The notes beneath the pieces were generated by a model. That model was given only the letters and a program-made list of their open reading frames with translations, did no database searches and was not told the DNA's origin. A program made the position numbers and the translations under genes. Shown here in pieces: positions 1 to 8,300 of a stretch of 42,513 nucleotides of DNA. Each line of letters begins with the position of its first letter. The stretch's first letter is position 1. Origin of the DNA: a virus. The DNA lies in IMG/VR virus record IMGVR_UViG_3300003690_003733, positions 1 through 42,513 of that record. One strand, 5' to 3'.

Positions 1-531
1 CTAGGAACGAGGCCGCGATATAGCGGCGTGCATCGCAGCGTCTTTGCTTTTACTGCCGGAGCTTGAACCGAAATAGTATGCAATCACCCCGGCAAAGGCA
101 GTGCCGAGTGACCCAAGCATCACCAGCAATGCATCACGCCCGGTTTCCGGCAAAGCATGGGTCACCATGAAAGACAGGATACCAAAGAACCCGACAGTGA
201 TGGCGATGGCAAGCAGCCGCGGCGTCCAGGTATCACCGGTTTTGACTTCACGGTTTCGCGCGCTGTCACGGTCCTGTTGGTGAATGCGCTCGATATCGAT
301 ATCAAGCTTTCTCATCTGGACCTTGAAGTCCTGTTCCGCCTTTTTCAGGGCAAGCAACTGATCAGGCGATGCCGACTGCACAGCAGCGGCGATCTGATCT
401 TCGGTGGCGTCTTCATCACCCAGCAGGGCACCGGCAATCGTGCGGGTGGCAAGACCGCCAAGCGGCCCACCGATGGCGGTGCCCAGCACCGGCGCAACCG
501 TCTTGACGATCGATTTCCAATCGAAGTCCAT
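1..531 (-). CDS. Holin of the 3TM/GTA family
   Basis: 176 aa membrane protein, probably the holin that lets the lysis enzyme reach the cell wall. Two clear hydrophobic helices lie near residues 106-125 and 134-154. A Gly/Ala-rich segment near residues 12-37 could be the third, and a charged coiled-coil-like stretch (about 60-95) lies between. This layout matches the holin family first described in gene transfer agents (GTA_holin_3TM). The ATG at 531 is preferred to the GTG at 534 because it overlaps the stop of the upstream lysis gene as ATGA, implying coupled translation. It is the last gene of the leftward late operon in the window. Confidence 0.85.
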   Translation of the reverse strand: MDFDWKSIVKTVAPVLGTAIGGPLGGLATRTIAGALLGDEDATEDQIAAAVQSASPDQLLALKKAEQDFKVQMRKLDIDIERIHQQDRDSARNREVKTGDTWTPRLLAIAITVGFFGILSFMVTHALPETGRDALLVMLGSLGTAFAGVIAYYFGSSSGSKSKDAAMHAAISRPRS

Positions 532-1004
532 CACGCACCCCCGATATAGCGTTCATAGTTCTCGACAAATTCCTGCCGCGTGCCTTTGCCATGAACGGTG
601 TTGTAGTACCGCTTCCAATAGGCCGCCATGCCATGCACGTCATCGGCCTTGGGCAGTGGTTCGGCGCGGCGCAGGTAATGCACCCGGCACATCAGCGCCG
701 CATAGGCGAGATTGACGGTCAGGTTTTCGGCCTTGTCGATTGCCCCGATCAACCAGGCATCAATCGAGCCGCGCAGGTCATCACGATATGACAGGTAATT
801 GTCATAGATATCGTCAAGCGTGTCCGGCTCCATCTGAAAGATGCCGCGCGCCGGGCCGCCCTTGAGCTGGACAACAAACTTGCCGCAGGCACTTTCCTGC
901 GCGGCAGTACCAAGCACAAGGTTTTCCGCCGCCTGCGACCAGAGGCCGGTGGCGGTCAGCACGGGCCGTATGACATCAAGGCGCAACTGTGATGCATCAA
1001 TCAT
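531..1004 (-). CDS. Transglycosylase-like lysis or tail protein
   Basis: 157 aa. Near residues 34-58 it has an AAQES segment followed by GPARGIFQME, the Glu-then-G-I-F-Q pattern of lysozyme/transglycosylase-like phage proteins. Glu37 is the likely catalytic acid. It probably cuts peptidoglycan and may be the endolysin, since it sits directly before the holin and no other lysin is visible. A longer frame is open upstream, but the ATG at 1004 overlaps the preceding small gene's stop as ATGA and begins the conserved-looking protein. There is no signal peptide, so export would need the holin. A structural role in the virion is the alternative. Confidence 0.65.
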   Translation of the reverse strand: MIDASQLRLDVIRPVLTATGLWSQAAENLVLGTAAQESACGKFVVQLKGGPARGIFQMEPDTLDDIYDNYLSYRDDLRGSIDAWLIGAIDKAENLTVNLAYAALMCRVHYLRRAEPLPKADDVHGMAAYWKRYYNTVHGKGTRQEFVENYERYIGGA

Positions 1005-1171
1005 CGGATCCACCCCATAACCAGCGCCACCCAAACCATGACATAGCCAACGATGGCCCCGATGATGGTCAGCGCGATGACAAGCCACATGGCCGGACCG
1101 GCCAGCATGGCGATGCCGCCAAACAGCGCCCCGCCGATCGCCATGGCGATGATGTGAAGGATGATCATCAT
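1001..1171 (-). CDS. Small two-helix membrane protein
   Basis: 56 aa, almost wholly hydrophobic, with two predicted membrane segments (about residues 3-25 and 28-53) and a short C-terminal WIR tail. It overlaps both neighbours by 4 nt (ATGA at 1168-1171 and at 1001-1004). Such double coupling is strong evidence that it is translated despite its size. In a lysis cassette it may be a second holin, antiholin or pinholin-like partner. No family is recognised. Confidence 0.7.
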   Translation of the reverse strand: MMIILHIIAMAIGGALFGGIAMLAGPAMWLVIALTIIGAIVGYVMVWVALVMGWIR

Positions 1172-1428
1172 TTCACCGTCTCCCTCACCACATCTGTGAT
1201 GCGCTTTTCCATTTGCGTCGCGTCATCTTTGGTGAACATTTTCTCAAGCATCCGGCGCTCAAGCCCATGGTGGTCCCGGCGCAATTCGTTATGCGCATCC
1301 CACTGCTTGGCCCGGCTTTGCGTTGAATCGGCCCGATCATCCGCCTGTCGCTTAAGCACCCAACCGACAATCAAAAGAAAGGTTCCGCCCATTCCGCCGA
1401 TCACCCAGTAAAACGTCGCTGCGTCCAT
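1168..1428 (-). CDS. Small membrane-anchored protein of the lysis cassette
   Basis: 86 aa with one N-terminal membrane helix (about residues 5-25) and a highly charged, probably helical C-terminal region. The ATG at 1428 is chosen because AGGGG lies about 10 nt upstream; the longer open frame has no comparable ribosome site. The topology suits an inner-membrane accessory lysis protein (antiholin-like, or the inner half of a spanin pair), but no family signature is visible. Its stop overlaps the next gene's start. Confidence 0.65.
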   Translation of the reverse strand: MDAATFYWVIGGMGGTFLLIVGWVLKRQADDRADSTQSRAKQWDAHNELRRDHHGLERRMLEKMFTKDDATQMEKRITDVVRETVK

Positions 1429-1468
1429 CTGATCACCCCTATCGGCTGGACATTTCGGAAATTTATGG

Positions 1469-1787
1469 TCAGGCCGCCGGCCCCTTGAGTTTATCTTCAA
1501 GGTCTTCCCAAGCCTCGCCAGAGGCAACAAGGCAACTTGGCCCGCCCGGATAGGTAAACAGGATGGTCCATGTTTGCCCGTCGGGCGCTTTAAGCACCTC
1601 GATCACGCCGCCATTGCGGGTCACCCCGACCGCAACCGGTTCCTCGGCATATTTGGCCGACAGGCTATCGATCACCTTGGACCGGTCGCCGCACACCGGG
1701 CTTGCGCGCGCGGAGATGAGGGGCGACAGCGATAAAAAAAAGGACCGCTGCCAGTGCGATCCCGTAACAAAGCTTGATTTTGCGCAT
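1469..1787 (-). pseudogene. Signal-peptide protein split by a T8 run (frameshift)
   Basis: The ATG at 1787 starts a good signal peptide (MRKIK, then a hydrophobic stretch). The frame changes at a run of eight A on the + strand (1734-1741; T8 in the message). In the start frame translation stops after about 40 codons. The other frame gives a signal-peptidase-like end (SARAS) and an intact domain of about 80 aa with CGDRSK, GGVIEV, TWTILFTYPGG and CLVASG segments, ending at 1469. Reading seven T joins the frames into one 105 aa exported protein. This may be a real mutation, a homopolymer sequencing error, or programmed +1/polymerase slippage. The start is 4 nt after the preceding gene. Function unknown. 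Confidence 0.7.
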
Positions 1788-1791
1788 GACC

Positions 1792-2328
1792 CTATTCCCC
1801 CTCCGGTTCCGGTGGCGGTGACCAGTATTGATCGTCCTGATAATCCGCCGGAATCGGGTCCATCGCGATCAGGGCAAAGTAATATTGCCAGATCGCCTGA
1901 CGACTGGCGGCACCCGTGTTGAAGATGTCCATCCATTCAGTGGGCGACACCGACACCGGCCCGGTGTTGGTGACGATGTTGATCGCCGTGGCATCGGAAA
2001 GCGCAAGCCGCGCCTGCGCGATCGGCATCACTTCCATCATCCAGGCCGCCATGTCCTTTTCATCGGTGCCGATGGTATGGACACCGCGACCATCCCCGAA
2101 ATCATAATCGAATGATGCGGCGGCAAGACGGCGGTCGCGCTCGGTTTCGACTTCCGAAACAGTGACCGTCGCACCGCCCGCAACAACCTCCCAACCTTCA
2201 CCGCGCCAGAAGCAACCTTGTGTATCGCGGTTATATCCCGGCGCAGCAACGCCCGCGCTCAACATCCAAGGCGCAGGATCGTCAGAGATAATGTGCTCTC
2301 CCGTATGCGGACTATAAAGATCATTCAT
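1792..2328 (-). CDS. DUF4376-type tail-associated protein
   Basis: 178 aa. The central and C-terminal part (RDRRLAA, FDYDFGDGRGVHTIGT, DMAAW, then AINIVTNTG and QAIWQYYFA) matches the DUF4376 pattern found in proteins next to phage tail fibres. Its role is unproven; a fibre-associated or fibre-assembly role fits the position immediately after the fibre gene. The ATG at 2328, one base after the fibre stop, is preferred to a start seven codons further upstream. Confidence 0.7.
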   Translation of the reverse strand: MNDLYSPHTGEHIISDDPAPWMLSAGVAAPGYNRDTQGCFWRGEGWEVVAGGATVTVSEVETERDRRLAAASFDYDFGDGRGVHTIGTDEKDMAAWMMEVMPIAQARLALSDATAINIVTNTGPVSVSPTEWMDIFNTGAASRQAIWQYYFALIAMDPIPADYQDDQYWSPPPEPEGE

Positions 2329-2329
2329 T

Positions 2330-3700
2330 TTAGCGCGCCTCTTGCCCAAGGTTCACGTGGTCACCCGCGGCCCGAACCGAAATAGACCAGATCGAGAGAG
2401 ACAACGCATTGCTAAAGTCCACACAGCGGGACCCGGAAAACGAGCCACTGCCACGGTTTCCGCCGAGAAGGATTTCACCAGAACCTGCGAAGATACTACC
2501 ACGCCCGACGCCGGACCAAGCTGAACCTCCGACGCTGTCGATCGGCCCGCCAATGACGTATTGATGCCCGGTTGCCTGCTCAAGCCCGATCCGACTTGTA
2601 TATCCCGCTTGCCGCGCTGTCGCGGTGATTGTAGATGATGCGCCTCCAAGGCTTTGGCCTTCTGTCACACCAAAAGCGAACGACATGAATTCCTCATATC
2701 TCGGCAAACGCAGTCCGAAGGACGACACAAGCTCGTTTGCCTCAAATGTTGCAAGCCGCGAATATTTTGTTGATCCGTTACCGCCCCACGCAGACGGGAT
2801 ATATGGCAGAACAGTGCCGCTGGCGACATTGGTGTTGTACCCAGACGGTCCGTTGGCATCAGGATCGTCTGACATAAAATAGATCGCCACCCACATCTTC
2901 ATGGTCGGGTCGAAGACCATGCCACGCTGTTCACCTGCGCACTTGAATGTGGCATCCCAGATCGAAAATGCGTTGATTCCCTTGACTTTATCGACATCTG
3001 CCTGTGTCCACCCGAACGACCCGCCCGCTGATGTCACAGCAGATGTGTTAAACCCACCACCCGCAACGGTTTCTGTTGGCCCGACAAGACCATAATGATA
3101 CCCACCGACCTTCACCGCACCAGCCTGCGGCGCAGCAAGATCCCCCGTCGCCGCAGGACTTGCGAAGGAATCGGCAACAGCTTCGAGCGATCCGTCAGTT
3201 TTCAGCCAAATAGAATAGTCGGCGCCAGAAGAATGCGTCGGCATTGTAACGGCAGTATCAGTCGACCATTCATGAACCGTTCCGCCCGCCGCGATGCGCG
3301 TCCCTGCCTTGATCGAAATCGTTTGCGCAGCAGTCTTTGTGAAAGCGGGGGTGGTAATGTCCGCTTTCTGGAAAATGCTGTAACGGGCCAACCCGCCAAT
3401 ACCAGTCAAACCGGAACCATCACCATCAGCCCGAAGCAATCCAGCCGAACCACCTGCGGCCACATCCTCAAGTCGCAAAAGGCGGCTTGCCACCGAACCA
3501 TGATCGACCCACCCGGTATTCGCCGCATTGCGCTGATAAAGGCGGCCGTCACTGGTATTGACATAGGCCATATACGCATAGGTGGTTGATGGGGCAGTTG
3601 CGCCAGAATTCATCGTTGCAACGGCAAGCAGCGCGTCATTGAAATCACCCCGGACAACCGCGCCTGATCCATTGCCCACGACATAATCATGCTGTGCCAT
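2330..3700 (-). CDS. Tail fibre / receptor-binding protein with C-type-lectin-like C-terminus
   Basis: 456 aa. The N-terminal part is Gly/Ala/Thr-rich like other tail fibres. The C-terminal 150 or so residues carry a pattern (LRLPRYEEFMSFA, then GGNRGSGSFSGSRCVDFSN, SIWSISVRAAGDHV) that resembles the variable proteins of diversity-generating retroelements and the Mtd-type C-type lectin fold. These proteins bind host-surface receptors. No reverse transcriptase or template repeat lies in the window, so variation would have to come from elsewhere or be fixed. It is followed closely by DUF4376 and preceded by a small tail-tip-associated gene, as expected for an adhesin. Confidence 0.75.
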   Translation of the reverse strand: MAQHDYVVGNGSGAVVRGDFNDALLAVATMNSGATAPSTTYAYMAYVNTSDGRLYQRNAANTGWVDHGSVASRLLRLEDVAAGGSAGLLRADGDGSGLTGIGGLARYSIFQKADITTPAFTKTAAQTISIKAGTRIAAGGTVHEWSTDTAVTMPTHSSGADYSIWLKTDGSLEAVADSFASPAATGDLAAPQAGAVKVGGYHYGLVGPTETVAGGGFNTSAVTSAGGSFGWTQADVDKVKGINAFSIWDATFKCAGEQRGMVFDPTMKMWVAIYFMSDDPDANGPSGYNTNVASGTVLPYIPSAWGGNGSTKYSRLATFEANELVSSFGLRLPRYEEFMSFAFGVTEGQSLGGASSTITATARQAGYTSRIGLEQATGHQYVIGGPIDSVGGSAWSGVGRGSIFAGSGEILLGGNRGSGSFSGSRCVDFSNALSLSIWSISVRAAGDHVNLGQEAR

Positions 3701-4057
3701 TTATGCCCCCACCCGCGCTTTGCGCTTGTCATATTCCGCGATCCAGCTTTCCGTCGCTGCTGGCAACGTCATGCCCTCAACATCACGCAGATGGCGGAAC
3801 CCTTCGATGATCGCTGTTTCGGCTTCCACCTTTTCGGACTTGACCGGCTCAAACCGGCCAGCCTGCGGGTTCCAGCGGTAACGACCCGGTTTAAGGTCGC
3901 AATCACCGCCATCGACCCATTCCGGAATGCCATCAGTGACGGTCGCAACGCTGCCATCGGCAATGTCTTCGTAGCCCATAAGCACACCGGATCGATCCAG
4001 CCGCGCAACACGGATGGTTGATGCGGCCTGCGCCGCACCTTTGGTTTTCTTTGCCAT
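3701..4057 (-). CDS. Hypothetical phage tail-region protein
   Basis: 118 aa, soluble, no signal or membrane segment. The N-terminus is basic (KKTKG), followed by a compact acidic domain with GYEDIADGS, WVDGGDCDLKPGRYRW and a C-terminal helix. It lies between the tip protein and the fibre with only a few bases on either side, so it probably helps join fibre to tail tip or assists fibre assembly. No family is recognised. Confidence 0.7.
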   Translation of the reverse strand: MAKKTKGAAQAASTIRVARLDRSGVLMGYEDIADGSVATVTDGIPEWVDGGDCDLKPGRYRWNPQAGRFEPVKSEKVEAETAIIEGFRHLRDVEGMTLPAATESWIAEYDKRKARVGA

Positions 4058-4071
4058 GTTGGAAATCCTGT

Positions 4072-6681
4072 TTAAGCCAGTTGTTCTGCGGTCACCCGCA
4101 TGTCACTGACCCGGATGTTGTAGGATTGGTTTGACACCGTCAAAACCGCCTTCAAATCAGCGCCGCGACAAAACACCTCGGCACTGTCAAGACGCTGCCA
4201 CTCCGACCAGGTCGGCGACACATTCGGGTCATCATCGGTGGTCCGCACCCAGATGGTGCAATCACCTTCGCCGGACGCTTCTCCATCGAAATCCGGCCTA
4301 TCATCGATCAACCCCGGCCAGTCGTCGATCAGATCGACAACATTGACGACCTCGACCGTGACAGACGCAGTTAGGCGCATGCGGCGCTTGGTGCCGAAAT
4401 CAAGCCCCGATCCCCAGTCATATTCACCACTGGTCAGAACGCCGCCATAGGCATCGATCGATGACACCGCATCAAAATCAATGATGTCATCGACCAGCCC
4501 GGCCCCTTGCAGGGTCAGGTGACCGTCATCATTGACAATCGTGCCATCATGGGTGCCGTCATAGGCCGCACTTTCAACAACCGTGTCATAGGTCGAATAT
4601 TCAAGAACCGTCGCACCATCGGTGGTAACAACCGCAGGATCGGACACGGTGTTGACCGCATCCACGAATTGCACCAGATACGAACCAGCCTTGAGCGGCA
4701 ACACAGCCATGGTATCGCCGCCAGGAACATCATCCCCGATCGATGTTGACGTTGCCAGTGTCGCACCCGAAAGCGCCTGGCAATGGCGGAACCGGACAAC
4801 CCCACCCTGCGTAACATCCAGATCAGGAGACCGGTTCCAGCGAAGGAACACAAATCCACCCGATACCGAAATCGTCACGCCGGTTGGCGTGGCAGGTTTA
4901 TCGCCAAGGCCCTGAATTTCCTTACGCACGGTGACGTAATCGGACCCAGGACCAACCACGCTGACCGCCTTGACGCGCCAGTCATAAATACCTGTGGCCA
5001 CATCAAACAGTTCAAGGAACGGGCGACCCTTCACACGCGGATAGACCGTCCATTCGAGTTCACCGAGCAAACGGCTTTCGAACTGGTAATCGGTGACAAA
5101 GCCGTCATCGGCCTCGCCCGATTGCAAAACCACCTTGACCTTGATCCCGCCACCATCGCGGGTCGAATATTTGGTTTCGGTAACATCAAGGCCGTCTGGC
5201 GGCTCGACATCACTCGGCGATGGCAGCGTGCTTGCCGCGGATACCGCGACAATCTTTTCATCCGCCGTGGTCCAGTCATAACCCTCTGCGCTGGTTTCGC
5301 GCAGGGTCATGTCGATGCCAAGCCGGATCACATCGCCATCATCACGCGGCGCGAAACGCCAGGCGACAATTTCAAACGGCTTGTCATCAAAGCCATAAGC
5401 CGCACGGGTGAAGCCGACAACGTCACCAACCCGCACCGCCATGGCCTTGAGGTTGCATTGCAGATCAAGTTCAATCTGCTGACGATTTCGGAACAAGGCC
5501 TGCTTTTGCAACCGCTGCCCGCAGGACGCCGTTGGCGTGAACAGGTATTCCCGATCATCAACGATTTCCTTGCCCTGATCCTCGGCAATAAAGACCTCGG
5601 ATTTCAGGACCGGCAGATCAGTCGGCTGAAACAGACTGCTTTCCGCCGCGTAAACACCGCGCAAGGTGTTGAACAGATCACGCTTTGACTGGCGCGTGCG
5701 CATGCGGATCGGCCCATCAAGCCAGCTTTCATCAACCGTATATTCCGGCGTGCGATAATATCCGGCATGGACAGCCCATTCCCCGCCCGTGCGCGTGGCA
5801 ATGCCTGCGCCGGGATTAAGCAACTCTCGCAGGTTGTCACCAACAGGATTGCCGGTATCGACCACACCCGCCACGACATAGCGTTTTTCAGTTCCGCCGG
5901 CGGCAAGGTCGACATCCTCGTCACAGACATTGGCCGAGGCAATCAGATCATCCTCATTGATCGCGGCAAAACTCGCTCCGATGCCGTCTTCCATCGCGAC
6001 ATAATCGGCAACCACCAGCGCCCAGTTGTCGGTGTAGCCCGTTGTTTCGGTGCGCGGGTCATAGATATCTTTCTTGCCCTTGACCAGCGCCTTGATCTGC
6101 GGAATGCCGGACGGGTAAATATCCTGATCCCATGTCAATTCGCAATAAAGCTTGGCACAGCCTTTCTGTTTGTGATCAACCGTCCACTGGCTGTTACGTG
6201 CCCGCATGGCCGCCAAAAGATCGGCGTCCCCATCATCGGTACCATCGCCTTTCCAAAAACGCGCATAACCGGCATATTTGCCGATGGCATCGCCTGTTCC
6301 CGGTCCTTCGAACACCTTGGTATCGCCAAACCAGATATCACCGATTTCCTCGACCGGGTGCCCGGTGATGGTGATCAACCATTGCAGCTTTTTCTTGCCA
6401 TCGGTGACATTCATAAACGTCACCGGGCCGGATGCCGCCGTTTGACCATAGATAATCGGGCGCGTTGCGATCGACTGGCGCACCATCTGCGTGCGATCAG
6501 AAAGCCGCGATCCGATACTGAGATCAGGTGTCTTGGGTTTGGTGCTGAAAAACGAAGCACCGGCAAAGCTGATAGCGCCTCCAACGACAGCCCCGGCAAT
6601 GGACCCAAGAATTCCGCCCAAAACCGAACTTGTCGCGCTGCTGGCCACAGCCGCAACAATCGCAACAGCAGCCTGTGGCAT
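4072..6681 (-). CDS. Tail tip / host specificity protein (J-like)
   Basis: 869 aa. It begins with a hydrophobic Gly/Ala-rich segment (about residues 3-45), as in many lambda gpJ-type proteins. A large phage-tail domain follows (RPIIYGQ, GHPVEEIGDIWFGD, later NTLRGVYA and RVGDVVGFTRA) and then fibronectin-like repeats in roughly residues 510-620 with DWRVKAVS. The C-terminal part is beta-rich and acidic. It would form the tail tip and contact the cell surface. The ATG at 6681 lies 3 bases after the NlpC-like gene and is preferred to an upstream start 25 codons away. The gene order NlpC-like peptidase, then J, is the usual siphophage order. Confidence 0.9.
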   Translation of the reverse strand: MPQAAVAIVAAVASSATSSVLGGILGSIAGAVVGGAISFAGASFFSTKPKTPDLSIGSRLSDRTQMVRQSIATRPIIYGQTAASGPVTFMNVTDGKKKLQWLITITGHPVEEIGDIWFGDTKVFEGPGTGDAIGKYAGYARFWKGDGTDDGDADLLAAMRARNSQWTVDHKQKGCAKLYCELTWDQDIYPSGIPQIKALVKGKKDIYDPRTETTGYTDNWALVVADYVAMEDGIGASFAAINEDDLIASANVCDEDVDLAAGGTEKRYVVAGVVDTGNPVGDNLRELLNPGAGIATRTGGEWAVHAGYYRTPEYTVDESWLDGPIRMRTRQSKRDLFNTLRGVYAAESSLFQPTDLPVLKSEVFIAEDQGKEIVDDREYLFTPTASCGQRLQKQALFRNRQQIELDLQCNLKAMAVRVGDVVGFTRAAYGFDDKPFEIVAWRFAPRDDGDVIRLGIDMTLRETSAEGYDWTTADEKIVAVSAASTLPSPSDVEPPDGLDVTETKYSTRDGGGIKVKVVLQSGEADDGFVTDYQFESRLLGELEWTVYPRVKGRPFLELFDVATGIYDWRVKAVSVVGPGSDYVTVRKEIQGLGDKPATPTGVTISVSGGFVFLRWNRSPDLDVTQGGVVRFRHCQALSGATLATSTSIGDDVPGGDTMAVLPLKAGSYLVQFVDAVNTVSDPAVVTTDGATVLEYSTYDTVVESAAYDGTHDGTIVNDDGHLTLQGAGLVDDIIDFDAVSSIDAYGGVLTSGEYDWGSGLDFGTKRRMRLTASVTVEVVNVVDLIDDWPGLIDDRPDFDGEASGEGDCTIWVRTTDDDPNVSPTWSEWQRLDSAEVFCRGADLKAVLTVSNQSYNIRVSDMRVTAEQLA

Positions 6682-6683
6682 AC

Positions 6684-7103
6684 TTAGACCCTCCAGGCAC
6701 GCAGGCCCGATTTTATCGACAGGAAGACAAGACCATGCTCGCCCTGCACCGCCCATTTCGGGCCGGTGCAGATGGCAAGCGCCTCGCCAAGTTCTGTATC
6801 CACCAGACCAACATCACCGCGCCGCGCTGTCAGGCGCGGCACTTCCAGCCACCCAAGATCACCCGTGATCTTTTCAACCGTCTCGACAAGGCCACCACCG
6901 GCAAACCGCTTAAGCGCGGCATAGGCACCGCGTTTGGCTTTGTAGTTGCCGCGAAACGATGCTGCCGGATCGATGCCGGTAATCGCCAAAAGCCCATCAC
7001 ATACGGTCAGGCAACAGTCAGATTCACCCCACGAAAAAGGCCGCCCGAAGGCGGCCTTTTGCCAGTCTGCAAATCTGCTCTCCCACTTCGGCAATCGCGT
7101 CAT
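6684..7103 (-). CDS. NlpC/P60-like tail peptidase (DUF6950-type)
   Basis: 139 aa. It carries the short WGESDCCLTVCD motif with the presumed catalytic Cys at residue 30 or 31, and RRGDVGLVDT further on, as in small tail-associated cysteine peptidases of siphophages (lambda gpK-like position). It probably trims cell-wall peptide cross-links during DNA entry. It sits between a minor tail protein and the tip protein. A strong terminator-shaped inverted repeat lies inside the coding sequence near its 5' end (7035-7060). Confidence 0.8.
   Translation of the reverse strand: MTRLPKWESRFADWQKAAFGRPFSWGESDCCLTVCDGLLAITGIDPAASFRGNYKAKRGAYAALKRFAGGGLVETVEKITGDLGWLEVPRLTARRGDVGLVDTELGEALAICTGPKWAVQGEHGLVFLSIKSGLRAWRV
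7035..7060 (-). terminator. Intragenic UUCG terminator-like hairpin
   Basis: Perfect 11-bp inverted repeat (AAAAGGCCGCC / GGCGGCCTTTT) around a 4-base loop. On the transcribed strand the loop reads TTCG and is followed by T5, the form of an intrinsic terminator. It lies within the 5' third of the NlpC-like gene and encodes KAAFGRPF. It may reduce transcription of the tip and fibre genes or be bypassed by antitermination. Confidence 0.5.
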
Positions 7104-7113
7104 GACATCACCA

Positions 7114-7677
7114 TCAACCGATCTGACCCCAGGTGATTTCGGCTTCCTGCAATCCGTTCACAAACTCGAACCCCTTATCATCAGGGTAGACCGACTTTTG
7201 ATCTTCGTCGGTCATGCGCCGCACCTTGGCGCGTTCCAGATCGACCATGTCACTTTCAACCGTGACCGATATCGTAACAGTTTCACCGCTATCATCCACC
7301 GTTGGAACGTCTGTTCTCCCGGTGAAAACCGGGTACGGATCCCCGATCAGCACACCGTTATCGGCAAGCGCGCCAAGAAACAATTCACCCGGCAAACCTT
7401 GGCGCATCTGTGAAATGCTGGTCGCCAACAATTCGGTCGGGATGCCCGACATGGTGAAGACAAGGCCGTTTGCCTGCACATCCTCGGTTTCTTCAACCTC
7501 GGAAATGCCGATAAATTCTCCGCCGCCCAGCCATTCGAACCCGCCCCATGTGATCTGACCATAGCCCGTCCACATTCGGACATCGCCCGCCGCAGTGCCG
7601 ATCCGCCCGAACAAAACCGGGCTGATCTGGCTCCCCATCATGTGATTAAGCAAATCAGGATCAATTGGGCGGCTCAT
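7114..7677 (-). CDS. Minor tail protein
   Basis: 187 aa, soluble, beta-rich. It occupies the position of lambda gpL/DUF2163-type minor tail proteins, between the tape-measure-linked distal protein and the NlpC-like peptidase. Segments such as WGGFEWLGGGEFIGISEVEE and the C-terminal DLERAKVRRMTDEDQ are typical of such phage proteins, but no catalytic motif is seen. The ATG at 7677 overlaps the upstream stop as ATGA, which supports this start over one six codons earlier. Confidence 0.75.
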   Translation of the reverse strand: MSRPIDPDLLNHMMGSQISPVLFGRIGTAAGDVRMWTGYGQITWGGFEWLGGGEFIGISEVEETEDVQANGLVFTMSGIPTELLATSISQMRQGLPGELFLGALADNGVLIGDPYPVFTGRTDVPTVDDSGETVTISVTVESDMVDLERAKVRRMTDEDQKSVYPDDKGFEFVNGLQEAEITWGQIG

Positions 7678-8300
7678 GTCAGGTGTTCCATGCAATTAAG
7701 CGTGACTGTCATATGACCAAGACGATCAATGTCATGCTGCGGAATGCCATCGGGCAGCCAGAAAAGCGATGTCGGATTGGCAAGCTCGACCGGCGATCCG
7801 TTTGCGGGCGAACTGACCACACGCGGCCAGATGTCCAGCGTGGCATTGCCAGAACCGTCGCTATCGACATCTTTCAGAACCTTGTGCAACCGCATCACCG
7901 AACCACTGGTCAGGCCGATGCGATCCCCCGCCTTGAGGATGCCGGTCGTTGATGCCGTCCAACCGCTTGTCACCAGCACCCCGCCGATCTGACTGGCACC
8001 GGAAACAACCGGAGAACCGGTCGCCACACCCTGCGGCCCGAAATTGTCCGGATCGCCCATCTTGAAAAACCCCTCCGCACCGTTAAGCGACAGAAGGAAC
8101 GCTATCCACTCCCCGACAACTGCACGCGACCGGATCGGCGGCAGGGTGATATCAGCCTGCCATACCTGACCCTGGTTGCGTTGCGTTTGCCGTTGCTGCG
8201 TGAACGGCGAGACAGCGACCGCAACACTCGACATCGGACGCCACCGGATCGCCTGCACGCCCGGACTGGCAGGCAATGTCAGCGGATAAGTAATCGTCAT
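7674..8300 (-). CDS. Minor tail protein (distal tail / gpM-like)
   Basis: 208 aa. The N-terminus (YPLTLPASPGVQAIRW, then Q/R-rich stretch and WQADITLPP) and the following segment on frame height (NGAEGFFKMGDPDN) are features of siphophage minor tail proteins placed directly after the tape measure. It probably belongs to the tail-tip baseplate hub. Its start overlaps the end of the tape-measure gene by 4 nt and its own stop overlaps the next gene as ATGA, so the three are translationally coupled. Confidence 0.75.
   Translation of the reverse strand: MTITYPLTLPASPGVQAIRWRPMSSVAVAVSPFTQQRQTQRNQGQVWQADITLPPIRSRAVVGEWIAFLLSLNGAEGFFKMGDPDNFGPQGVATGSPVVSGASQIGGVLVTSGWTASTTGILKAGDRIGLTSGSVMRLHKVLKDVDSDGSGNATLDIWPRVVSSPANGSPVELANPTSLFWLPDGIPQHDIDRLGHMTVTLNCMEHLT

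Noticed and set aside
2330-2480. Complete DGR cassette (variable region plus template repeat and reverse transcriptase)
   Set aside because: No second copy of the region and no reverse transcriptase anywhere in the window.
4783-5688. Long + strand open frame (301 aa)
   Set aside because: Antisense shadow of the J-like gene.
5767-6687. Long + strand open frame (306 aa) across the tip protein
   Set aside because: Lies fully antisense to the J-like gene; composition is that of a shadow frame in GC-rich DNA and it has no recognisable motif or coupling.
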